From Pseudomonadota bacterium (GTDB taxonomy: Bacteria > Pseudomonadota > Gammaproteobacteria > Steroidobacterales > Steroidobacteraceae): a stretch of DNA of 34,919 bases. The stretch lies in contig JANYBG010000216.1 of the NCBI GenBank assembly GCA_025360865.1, forward strand, positions 1 through 34,919. Direction: 5' to 3'. A program made the position numbers and the translations under genes. This document shows positions 15,952-23,500 of the stretch, in pieces; the first letter of the stretch is position 1, and the number at the start of each line of letters is the position of its first letter. The notes below the pieces were generated by a model that worked only from the letters and a program-made list of their open reading frames with translations, was not told the origin of the DNA and did no database searches.

Positions 15952-16545
15952 GTGCCCTTGGGCTCACTGACGATTCTGGTGCTGGTTGTCGTGGCGAGCA
16001 TCATCGCCATGGCCTCGCCGCGCGTACGCGACTGGGCGGTGCTGCGGCCCTATCTCATCGCCAGGGGAAGCGGCTACTGGCGGGTGCTCACGAGCGGCTT
16101 CATCCATGCCGACCTTACCCACCTCGTATTCAACCTCATCACGTTCTATTCGTTCGCGTTCCCGCTGGAGCGGGTCATCGGTACCGGGCGGTTCGTCCTG
16201 CTCTACCTGCTGGGCCTTCTGGCGAGCAACATCGGCACCTGTGTCAAGCATCGCGATGAGCCGGAGTACGCATCCCTTGGCGCCTCGGGCGCGATCTCCG
16301 CGGTGCTGTTCGCCTCGATCCTCTACTTTCCAGGCAGCCGTCTTCTCATCCTTCCGATCCCCATTCCCATCCCCGCGCCGCTGTTCGCCGTGGCTTACCT
16401 CGCTTACAGTTACTACTCGTCACGCTACTCAAAAGGCCGCATCAATCACGACGCCCATATCGCCGGCGCGCTGGCCGGGCTCGCTTTCGTGGCGGCGACG
16501 GATCCCCAGCGATACGTGGATTTGTACAGCTACGTCATGCGGTAG
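15952..16545 (+). CDS. Rhomboid family intramembrane serine protease
   Basis: A 197-residue integral membrane protease that cuts substrates within the membrane. The oxyanion/loop motif HADLTHLVFN is at 52-61, the catalytic serine is S112 in GASGA, and the catalytic histidine is H169 in INHDAHIAGALAG. About six hydrophobic segments are visible, the basic rhomboid core without extra cytosolic domains. A PIPIPIP stretch at about 135-141 sits in the loop after the fourth or fifth helix. The start is taken as GTG 15952; TTG 15958 is an alternative better spaced from AAGG (15946-15949). The substrate is unknown and the neighbours do not suggest one. Confidence 0.9.
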   Translation: MPLGSLTILVLVVVASIIAMASPRVRDWAVLRPYLIARGSGYWRVLTSGFIHADLTHLVFNLITFYSFAFPLERVIGTGRFVLLYLLGLLASNIGTCVKHRDEPEYASLGASGAISAVLFASILYFPGSRLLILPIPIPIPAPLFAVAYLAYSYYSSRYSKGRINHDAHIAGALAGLAFVAATDPQRYVDLYSYVMR

Positions 16546-16576
16546 GCCGCAATTTACGGGCGGTCGCCCGGGTCTA

Positions 16577-16598
16577 CGGGGTGACACCCATCACCCCG
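16577..16598 (+). promoter_or_regulatory. 8-bp hairpin in the leader of the DUF1223 gene
   Basis: CGGGGTGA (16577-16584) and TCACCCCG (16591-16598) are perfect inverted repeats around a 6-base loop. The hairpin ends 8 bases before ATG 16607 and may cover its ribosome binding region, or it may be a weak terminator for the rhomboid gene (stop 16545). No T run follows. Confidence 0.4.
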
Positions 16599-16606
16599 GG
16601 ACGAAT

Positions 16607-17323
16607 ATGCTTGGATCACTGCGCGCCTGCCTGGCGCTCGGGCTGCTCGTCGGCGCCACGGCGGCGGCGGCCGACTCGCGTCCGGCGGTCATTGAACTCT
16701 TCACCTCGCAGGGCTGCAGCTCATGCCCCCCCGCGGATGCGCTGCTCGGGGAACTGGCGCGGCGTCCGGGCGTGCTCGCGCTGTCATTTCACGTCAAATA
16801 CTGGGACGAGCTGGGCTGGCGTGATCGCTTCGCGATCGACGCGGCAGCCCAACGGCAGACCGGCTACTCCCGCATCCTCGGGCATTCCTCGGTATACACG
16901 CCCCAGGGGATTCTCGACGGTCGGAGCGACTTCGTCGGCTCCGATCGGGGCGGGATTGAAGCAGGCCTCAGGGGCGAGCGGACCGGAGTGCCGGTCAGCT
17001 TGACCACCGGCGACGGGGAACTCATGGTGCGGCTCGGCGGAGGACGGTGCCTGGCACCGAGTGACGTGCTGCTGGTGACCTACCTGCGAAAGGCCGTCTC
17101 GGCGATCGGACGCGGCGAGAATTCCGGCCGCACGCTCCAGGAGTTCAACGTCGTGCGTTCCATCCGCGCGGTCGGCCATTGGAACGGCAGCCCGTCGAGC
17201 TTTCGCGTTTCGCTGTCCTCGCTACCGGGCGATGCCACCGATGTGGCACTCCTGGTCCAGATCCCAGGCCCGGGCGCGGGCCCGGGCCAGATCATCGGCG
17301 CCGCGAGCCACGCACTCCCGTAG
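16607..17323 (+). CDS. Exported DUF1223 thioredoxin-like protein
   Basis: A 238-residue protein of the DUF1223 family starting at ATG 16607. Residues 1-22 form a signal peptide (ending TAAAADS). The mature N-terminus, VIELFTSQGCSSCPPAD, holds the family CxxC motif (C37 and C40) in a thioredoxin-like fold. FHVKYWDELGWRDRFA and VYTPQGILDGRSDFVG are further family segments. A periplasmic thiol-disulfide or copper-related role is often guessed for this family but I know of no firm assignment. The C-terminus is Gly/Pro-rich. The gene appears to stand alone: a strong hairpin follows the stop and a stem lies in its leader. Confidence 0.88.
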   Translation: MLGSLRACLALGLLVGATAAAADSRPAVIELFTSQGCSSCPPADALLGELARRPGVLALSFHVKYWDELGWRDRFAIDAAAQRQTGYSRILGHSSVYTPQGILDGRSDFVGSDRGGIEAGLRGERTGVPVSLTTGDGELMVRLGGGRCLAPSDVLLVTYLRKAVSAIGRGENSGRTLQEFNVVRSIRAVGHWNGSPSSFRVSLSSLPGDATDVALLVQIPGPGAGPGQIIGAASHALP

Positions 17324-17346
17324 GCGGGCGTCCGCTGGCATACAAG

Positions 17347-17375
17347 CCCCGGCGCGTAGGACCGTCGCGCCGGGG
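17347..17375 (+). terminator. Terminator-like hairpin after the DUF1223 gene
   Basis: CCCCGGCGCG (17347-17356) and CGCGCCGGGG (17366-17375) form a perfect 10-base stem with a 9-base loop, 23 bases past the stop. The next bases are ATTCGGCG, so there is no T tract and it may act with Rho or as an mRNA 3' end. Confidence 0.5.
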
Positions 17376-17608
17376 ATTCGGCGACTAGTACACCTCCGGC
17401 TCCGTCCCCAAGGTCCTGGTCACCGATTCGCTTGCGCGACACGTCTGGCCAACAACGGGCAAGAACCTGTGGAGCTTCGCGCCTCCGTGATCTCATCGGC
17501 TTGGAGAAAACTTGGGCGCTAGTTGTCGGTGTCCTCGCGCTGTGGCAGCTTGGGCGTCCACTGCGATCCCACCAGCGTGCGGAAGCGCTTATCCAAACAG
17601 GAGTGCCA

Positions 17609-18088
17609 ATGAGCGCAATCGGTATTTCGTCCCTCGCCGGCAACCAACCACGAGCCACGCGCGCTCCCAGCCAAGCATGCGGGGCGGTGGGCGCGGTGCT
17701 GCTGGTCACCGCGCTTGCGCTGAGTCCCGCGAGCGTCGGCGCCGCGGAGCCAGCCGACGCAGCCGAAGTGGCGGGACTGATATCCAAAAGCCTGGCTGGC
17801 GCGCCGGGCAAGGAAGTGCTGATGATCACGGTCAGCTATCCGCCTGGGGGAAGCTCCGCGCCGCACCGGCATGACGCGCAGGTCTTCGTCTATGTGCTTG
17901 AGGGTACGCTGACGATGCAGGTACGGGGTGCCGCGGCTGTGACCCTCGGCCCGGGGCAGACATTCTACGAGGCGCCGGCCGATGTCCATCAGGTGTCCGC
18001 CAACGCGAGCCAGACACAGCCGGCCAAGATTCTCGTCTTTATCGTGAAGGACAAGGCGAAACCCGTATCACTTCCCGTCACTCCTTAG
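17609..18088 (+). CDS. Exported cupin-domain protein
   Basis: A 159-residue protein with one cupin barrel. The start ATG 17609 is backed by AGGAG at 17599-17603, 5 bases ahead; the frame runs upstream to 17432 without signal character. A long n-region precedes the hydrophobic signal AVGAVLLVTALALSPASVGA (about 26-45), so cleavage near residue 46 is likely. The metal motif is HRHDAQVFVYVLEG: H86 and H88 are present, but the usual glutamate position seems to be Gln91. The second motif has PADVHQVSAN with H127. The protein therefore probably binds metal with an altered first shell, or only weakly. Its function is unknown; relatives are annotated only as cupins. Confidence 0.82.
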   Translation: MSAIGISSLAGNQPRATRAPSQACGAVGAVLLVTALALSPASVGAAEPADAAEVAGLISKSLAGAPGKEVLMITVSYPPGGSSAPHRHDAQVFVYVLEGTLTMQVRGAAAVTLGPGQTFYEAPADVHQVSANASQTQPAKILVFIVKDKAKPVSLPVTP

Positions 18089-18355
18089 ATTGCGCGCGGG
18101 GCGCCGTACTTCTCGGGCGAGCCGTGAAGACGAGGTCGGTCGGTGGCGATCTGGCCGGCCGGGTGTGTTGGGGTGGCAAGCTTGGCGGCAGAGGTAGGCG
18201 TCCGGCGGCGCGTGCTGAAATTCGTGCGCGCGCTGGTCTAAACGCAAAGCCTGAGCTCAAGCTGCCAGGGTTCCCAGCGCGGGCGGAACTGAGCTAGCAT
18301 CGAATCGACGAATCGCCATTCGGCGTAAGCGCGTTTACCGGCCGGAGTACGTCTC

Positions 18356-19666
18356 TTGGCACAGACGACTGACGATCTCATTCGCGCGCAACGCGCGGCG
18401 GTGGCCGACCACCTGCACGCGGCCCGACGGCGGATACTGCTTGCCTGGCGAAAGCGGGTTGAGCAAGACGACACATTAACAATGGCATTCGCCATCCCCC
18501 GGGAGCAATTCATCGATCACGTTCCCCGGGTTCTTGACGCCTTTGAGAAGGCGATCCGGGCTGACAGTCCGCGCCGCCAGGCGGAGGCCGGTGAAGAGCA
18601 GCGCGAGGGCGCATCGGAGCATGGCCTGCAGCGCTGGCAGCAGGGCTACGACCTAAGAGAAACCGTGCGCGAATGGGGTCATCTGCAGAGCTGTCTGCTG
18701 GTGGAGCTCGAGGACTTCGCCGAAGCACACGCCGAGCTACTACCACCCATCATGCGTCGGGCGCGCGAAGCGCTGGTGGAACTTTGCGGTGAGGGCGCGT
18801 GCGAGAGCGCGGCTCGATACGCGCGGCTGCAGCAGGCGGAAGCGGCCGCGCGCATCAGCGATCTGCAGTCGGTGGCCGATCAACTGCGGGTTCTGGAAGC
18901 CAACCGCGCGAACGTGCTGCGGCAAGCCGCGCATGACCTGCGGGGGTCGGTCGCGGTCATCGGCAACGCTTCGGCGGTTCTGGCCAAGACAGATTCGGAT
19001 CAGATGCGACTGGACTCGCAGCGTATGCTGGATCGAGCCGTCCGCTCCGCCCGCTCGCTGCTGACCGACCTCATAGAGCTCACGCGGCTGGAGGCTGGCG
19101 TGGATCGTCTCCAGATCGTTTCCTTCGATGCCAGCGAAGTGCTGCGCAACCTCGGGGAATCGTTGCGGCCGACAGCCGCGGCGCGAGGGCTATTCCTGAA
19201 GATCGATGGCCCCGGGACGCTGTGGGTGAGTGGCGATCCGGTCAAGGTGCAGCGCATCGCCCAGAACCTGCTGCTGAATGCGATCGGAGCGACGGTCACA
19301 GGGGGCATGACCGTCACCTGGCGTGAGGTCAAGGATGGTCGGTGGTCGTTGTGTATCGAAGACACCGGTCCAGGACTGGTCGGGTCGCACGCGACGCCGC
19401 TGACTGACGCGCTCGCGGAAGCGACAGATGATGCTAAATCCGCGAGTGTCAGCGGCGGGATGCGGGGATCCGCGGAGATGTATGACTGCGGGCCGGTGGC
19501 GCCCCCGGGTGAGGGCATCGGCCTGTCCATCGTCAAGCGCCTGTGCGAGCTGCTGGGCGCCGCGATAGAAGTTGAGAGTGAACCCAACGCGGGAACTCGC
19601 TTCACGCTCAGTTTCACCGCCGACATGGCGGCGTCGCGGGCCACCCTGCCCGGAGCGGAGTCCTAG
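18356..19666 (+). CDS. Soluble sensor histidine kinase with an RsbRD-like N-terminus
   Basis: A 436-residue cytosolic histidine kinase with no membrane segment. Residues about 10-150 are a helical domain resembling the RsbR-type sensor (RsbRD) region (ILLAWRKRV, FIDHVPRVLDAF, LREWGHL-like segment near 105). The phospho-acceptor H193 is in AAHDLRGSVAVIGNA. The ATPase domain shows an N-box (NLLLNAIGAT), DTGPGL and GEGIGLSIVKRL; a long acidic/Ser-rich lid insert of about 45 residues separates the last two. The start is TTG 18356, supported by GGAG at 18344-18347. No response regulator gene is adjacent, so it is an orphan kinase and its partner and signal are unknown. Confidence 0.87.
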   Translation: MAQTTDDLIRAQRAAVADHLHAARRRILLAWRKRVEQDDTLTMAFAIPREQFIDHVPRVLDAFEKAIRADSPRRQAEAGEEQREGASEHGLQRWQQGYDLRETVREWGHLQSCLLVELEDFAEAHAELLPPIMRRAREALVELCGEGACESAARYARLQQAEAAARISDLQSVADQLRVLEANRANVLRQAAHDLRGSVAVIGNASAVLAKTDSDQMRLDSQRMLDRAVRSARSLLTDLIELTRLEAGVDRLQIVSFDASEVLRNLGESLRPTAAARGLFLKIDGPGTLWVSGDPVKVQRIAQNLLLNAIGATVTGGMTVTWREVKDGRWSLCIEDTGPGLVGSHATPLTDALAEATDDAKSASVSGGMRGSAEMYDCGPVAPPGEGIGLSIVKRLCELLGAAIEVESEPNAGTRFTLSFTADMAASRATLPGAES

Positions 19667-19669
19667 CGC

Positions 19670-19701
19670 CGCTCCCGCGCTTGCGCGAGGGAGCGGGAGC
19701 G
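19670..19701 (+). terminator. Terminator-like hairpin after the histidine kinase gene
   Basis: CGCTCCCGC (19670-19678) pairs perfectly with GCGGGAGCG (19693-19701) around a 14-base loop, starting 4 bases past the stop codon. No T tract follows (TCAAGAACG), so intrinsic termination is uncertain. Confidence 0.5.
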
Positions 19702-19794
19702 TCAAGAACGATCCGTAAGCCTGGACTCAGTCGTCGCTGGCATGCGCGCGCGGCACGTCGACAGTCGCGCCCGCGCTAGAATCCCGGCCAGCGA

Positions 19795-20211
19795 TCAGTC
19801 GTGCTCGTGCTCGTGGTCATGGCCGTGGCCACGACCGTGATCATGCTCGTCGCCCTTGTCTTTCCCATTCCCGTTGTCCTCATGCTCATGGCGGGGGGCG
19901 TACTCACGGTTGTACCAGTCTTCGCGGACAAAGTAGACAGGGCGGCCGCACGCGTTGTACTCGGCACAGTGCTTCGACCAATGCTTCTCATGACCCGGGG
20001 GCACATGCAGGTAAATCGGTTCAGCGACGTACTCAGGAGTGCGCTGGACCACCACCGGATTCACATAGATCAGCTGCGGCGGTTGCGGCACGCTGCCGAT
20101 GTTGATCTGTCCGAAGAAGCCCGGCTGACTCACGTTCACGGAGATCGCGACGTCGGCGATCGCCGGCGCGGTGAGTGAGACCAGCAGCGCGGTGTAGAGT
20201 ATTTTCCTCAT
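19795..20211 (-). CDS. Secreted protein with a His/Asp/Glu-rich tail
   Basis: A 138-residue exported protein starting at ATG 20211, with AGGAGT (plus-strand 20221-20226) 9 bases ahead; the frame runs upstream to 20481 but overlaps the next gene there. Residues 1-19 form a signal peptide (LYTALLVSLTAPAIA). The core has a conserved-looking block, GFFGQINIG, PPQLIYVNPVVV, PIYLHVPPGHEKHWSKHCAEYNACG and PVYFVREDWY, with two cysteines that could pair. The last 30 residues are almost all His, Glu, Asp, Gly and Lys (HDHGRGHGHDHEHEHD), a likely low-specificity divalent-metal binder. I know similar short exported proteins only as hypotheticals. It is separated by about 200 bases from the upstream cytochrome operon and may have its own promoter. 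Confidence 0.78.
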   Translation of the reverse strand: MRKILYTALLVSLTAPAIADVAISVNVSQPGFFGQINIGSVPQPPQLIYVNPVVVQRTPEYVAEPIYLHVPPGHEKHWSKHCAEYNACGRPVYFVREDWYNREYAPRHEHEDNGNGKDKGDEHDHGRGHGHDHEHEHD

Positions 20212-20417
20212 AGCGTAGCGACTCCTTGGCATGCGGACCTGGGGCGGCGGGAGGCTCGATCCAGGCGTGATCGTCAGTCCTGAATCATCCCACGTCACAG
20301 GCCGCGTTGCCGTGACGCCGATTCCGGTTTTGACGCGGGCGAACCGCGCGACGACTTCCGCGCGGGTCAACAGATCAGCAGGTAAAGCCCCCCTCAGCCC
20401 CCGGCGACGGGGATCGC

Positions 20418-21020
20418 TCAGCCATGCCCGTTCAGGAAGTGCTGCACGAACGAGCGCAAGTCCGTGCGCCGGTCGTCCCATAGCTCGTAGACCAGCGGCA
20501 TCCGGCCGCTTTCCGAAAGCAGCGCCAGCCGGCGCGCCTGGCTGAGATAGCGCAGCGTCGCCAGGTCCGTGCCGTAGACATTGGGCGCGCTGGGCGTTCC
20601 GGGGGGCGCGTGAATCGGAATGCCGATCCCGGCGTCGTGGGCCGAGTGTCCCAGAAGGGTCAGGGCGATCTCGCGATCATCGCCCCGCAGCGTGAGCGGT
20701 TCGGCGGCGGGTGGAACATCGGTGCGCAAGCGCGGATCCACCGTTGACCAGAAGTAGACGATCAACACGTAGTGGACCTTGCCCGCCTGATTGACGGCGG
20801 CGGCGGCCACGGTGGCGTAGTCGCGCGCGTTGGCGGCGAGTTCACGGTGCGCATACGCGAACACCAGCGGCCGGGCCACCGTTGTGACCGTCGCCGCGGT
20901 TTCCTCATCCAGGTACTCACTCGGAGCATCGCCGTCGGCGCGCGCGGCGACGGCGGCGAGGCTGAGCAGGCCCAGCGCGGCGCAGGCGAAGGCGGCGCGG
21001 GTACGGGTGGGATGGCTCAC
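20418..21020 (-). CDS. Exported protein of unknown function, last gene of the cytochrome operon
   Basis: A 200-residue protein with a signal peptide (about residues 1-28, AALGLLSLAAVAARA). The start is GTG 21020 in a GTGA overlap (21017-21020) with the beta-barrel gene, so it is translationally coupled to it. The mature part shows VARPLVFAYAHRELAANARDY, HYVLIVYFWSTVDPR and RFVQHFLNG-like helices with a mixed alpha/beta pattern; no cysteines are in the mature region, hence no heme c. I do not recognise the family. The tight coupling suggests a periplasmic accessory of the outer-membrane protein, for instance in assembly; that is inference only. Confidence 0.72.
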   Translation of the reverse strand: MSHPTRTRAAFACAALGLLSLAAVAARADGDAPSEYLDEETAATVTTVARPLVFAYAHRELAANARDYATVAAAAVNQAGKVHYVLIVYFWSTVDPRLRTDVPPAAEPLTLRGDDREIALTLLGHSAHDAGIGIPIHAPPGTPSAPNVYGTDLATLRYLSQARRLALLSESGRMPLVYELWDDRRTDLRSFVQHFLNGHG

Positions 21021-23500
21021 GGCTGGAAGCTGATGCGATACGACACGCTCAAATAGTAACGTGTCGTGTTCTGGGTCTGGACAAAGGCGCCGGTCGGTAG
21101 CTGCAGGAATGCCTCGCGCGAGCCGAGTTGACCGCCGGCCTCGAACTGGAACAGCTTGTTATTTCGCTGGTAGTCGATCAGCACCGAGGGGATGTACGTC
21201 GTCTCCCGGCTGCCATCGGTGCTCACATCCAGCCGGTTCATCGTGAAGCGCGGGCCGAGACGCCAGGCGCCGCCGATCGGGAAACGGCTGGTGGCGCTAA
21301 GTGAATCGATGCGGCCGATCTCGGTGTTTCCGACGGTGACCGCGAGGGTATTGAAGTCGCCGTTGCGCCACAGGTCAGAGCCGTACAACTGAGCCTGGTA
21401 GCTCAGGAGCGTACCGCTCGCCGGCTGAGCTTCCACGCCCCCGGATGCGACAGTGGCACCGGTCGAGGTGGCCGCGACGATGGCGCTCACCTGGAAGCGC
21501 TGCCCCAGCGGGCGGCTGGCCGTGACACTGTAGTTGGAGGTCACCGGGGTTCGATCCCGGGCGAGCTGGTGGATCTGCGCCTCGGTGTAGAGCTGCTCCA
21601 TCGCGCTGAGCGAGGTGTAGGGCTGCCCGATGAGGGCATTGCCGGTGGTGAGCACCGGGGAGTCGCGCCGTTCGGCGTCGAAGCTGAGGCTCCAGCGGTC
21701 GGGCAGCTGCCAGGTAGCCAGCAGGCTCGCGGTGTTCAGCGAGCGGTGGAAGAGGTCGTAGTCGACGAGGGCCACCACCGAGGCGGTCGCCGCCAGGTAG
21801 CGGGCATCGGCCCCCACGGCCTGCCGGTCGCGCAGCCCGTCAAATACCTGCTGGGCCACGAACACGCTGCCATCCCAGTGCCTGCCCGGGGGCGTGTACG
21901 CGAGGGCAAGCGTCTCGAACCGCTGCGCGGTCCGCGTCGCGACGCTGAGCAGTTGCACCGGGTAGCCCGCCGCGACATTCACCGCCCAGGCGGGCTTGAA
22001 CTGCCACGCCATGAACAGTCCGTCGAAGGTGCCGAGGATGCCGTCCTGATTCTGGGCCTGACGGCCGAGGCGCGTCAGCAGGCCATGCGGCCGATCCAGC
22101 ATCTCGACCGACGCCAGGCTCACGCGCGTGGCCGCGCCGGTGGTGGCGCTCGCACCGAAGACCTTGTCGTAGCCGGCGCTCAGGCGCGCCACCCAGTCGT
22201 GGGTGTCCCCGCGCCGCCGCGCGAACAGGTCAACGTCCGTGAACAGCGCGTTCTCATTCGTGGGCGCCGGCGGGGCGGTCACGCCGGTATTGGGGGGCGG
22301 GGCGCCGTTGCTGAGGCGCGTGCCATCGTAGCGACCCATCTGCGCCGCGCCACCGCTGAGCTGCCAACCCCGGGCCAAGGGGTCAGCGGCGACGCCACCG
22401 CGCGCCCTGGCCTCGGCCGCCCGCAGGATACGCAGCCGGAAGGCCACGCGCGCGGCCGCTTCCCGGTCCGGGTAGCGCCGCAGGTACTCCTGATACTCGG
22501 CCTTGGCCTGGGCGAACTGACCGGCGCGCTCGCGCGCGAGGCCCAGCAGCTCCTGCGCCGGGGCACGCTCAGGGAACTCCGGCTGTCGCTGCAGCTTGGT
22601 CAGCAGAGCGATCGCGGTCGTGAAATCGCGCGCGGCAACCGCGGTACGCGCATCGGCAAGCATCGACTTGAGCGCCCCCTGCGGCAGGAGCGGATCGATG
22701 CCGATGGGCTCGACGGGTGGCAGCGCGACTTCAACGGTCGCCGCATTCAGGTCGCTTGTCACCGCGTCGTCACCGATGGCCACCCAAGCACGGGGGTACT
22801 CGGCCAGGGCGAGGTTGAGCAGGCGCTCGGCCTCGGCGCGGCGCTCGATGGGTCCCACACGCAGTCGGTACCAGGTCTCGCCATCGATCCGCGCCTCGGA
22901 GACGAAGGCGGGCGCGTGCAGGCGCTGGTGCGCCAGCTGCACATCCGCCGGTGTGAATGGCTTCGGCCGCGAGTCGAGGTTGACCGCGTAGTGGCTCACC
23001 GTCTCGACCTCGGCCGCCCCCGACACGATCACCTTGGAGCGGCCGCGCTCGGGGTGCGCCAGCCGCACCCGCAGTCCACGCAGGTCCGAGCCCTGGGCCA
23101 ACACGAAGCGCTCGGACTTGCGGAAGGTGAGCGTGAGGGTGATGTGCCCGAAGGAGAGCGACTCCATGCGGGCGGCGGCCAGGATGTCGCCGCCTCCGGA
23201 GATGGGCGGGTTCTCCGGCGGTACCTGGGCGAGCGGGTTCACCCCGCAGTCACCCAGTGGCACGAGTTGGATGTGCACCTCGGGGCCCTCCCCGGCGGGC
23301 AGGCTGGTCACGTAGCGCATCGCGCAGTTGAAGATCATCGTCAGGTCGATCTGGTCGTCGCGCTCGTTGACGTCGATGACATCGACCAGGCGCGCGGGTG
23401 CGGAGGCGCGCATCTGCTGGCCTAGCGCGGTTCCCGGGAGCAGGACCAGGACGAGCAGCGCCAGGGTGCGAAGCCAGCGCTCAGTGCTTGAACGTGGCAT
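21017..23500 (-). CDS. SPOR- and TPR-containing outer-membrane beta-barrel protein
   Basis: An 827-residue exported protein. After a signal peptide (about 1-27, ending ALG) comes a 130-residue beta-rich N-domain with two cysteines (C60 and C85). Residues about 168-245 read as a SPOR domain (YAVNLDS, ETWYRLRVGPI, EAERLLNLAL), a fold that usually binds glycan strands of peptidoglycan. Residues about 275-365 form TPR-like helices (EYQEYLRRYPDREAAARVAFRLR). From about 375 to the end the sequence alternates in long amphipathic strands and finishes YYLSVSYRISFQP, like an outer-membrane barrel of perhaps 16-20 strands. It starts at ATG 23500, overlapping the giant cytochrome by 20 bases. It could anchor the cytochromes to the outer membrane or act as a porin sheath. 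The barrel call rests on strand pattern only. Confidence 0.78.
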   Translation of the reverse strand: MPRSSTERWLRTLALLVLVLLPGTALGQQMRASAPARLVDVIDVNERDDQIDLTMIFNCAMRYVTSLPAGEGPEVHIQLVPLGDCGVNPLAQVPPENPPISGGGDILAAARMESLSFGHITLTLTFRKSERFVLAQGSDLRGLRVRLAHPERGRSKVIVSGAAEVETVSHYAVNLDSRPKPFTPADVQLAHQRLHAPAFVSEARIDGETWYRLRVGPIERRAEAERLLNLALAEYPRAWVAIGDDAVTSDLNAATVEVALPPVEPIGIDPLLPQGALKSMLADARTAVAARDFTTAIALLTKLQRQPEFPERAPAQELLGLARERAGQFAQAKAEYQEYLRRYPDREAAARVAFRLRILRAAEARARGGVAADPLARGWQLSGGAAQMGRYDGTRLSNGAPPPNTGVTAPPAPTNENALFTDVDLFARRRGDTHDWVARLSAGYDKVFGASATTGAATRVSLASVEMLDRPHGLLTRLGRQAQNQDGILGTFDGLFMAWQFKPAWAVNVAAGYPVQLLSVATRTAQRFETLALAYTPPGRHWDGSVFVAQQVFDGLRDRQAVGADARYLAATASVVALVDYDLFHRSLNTASLLATWQLPDRWSLSFDAERRDSPVLTTGNALIGQPYTSLSAMEQLYTEAQIHQLARDRTPVTSNYSVTASRPLGQRFQVSAIVAATSTGATVASGGVEAQPASGTLLSYQAQLYGSDLWRNGDFNTLAVTVGNTEIGRIDSLSATSRFPIGGAWRLGPRFTMNRLDVSTDGSRETTYIPSVLIDYQRNNKLFQFEAGGQLGSREAFLQLPTGAFVQTQNTTRYYLSVSYRISFQP

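Noticed and set aside
21569-23425. A 618-codon open frame on the + strand
   Set aside because: It lies exactly opposite the beta-barrel gene, has a His/Arg/Gly/Val-rich composition with no domains, and arises because codon bias in GC-rich DNA removes stops on the other strand.
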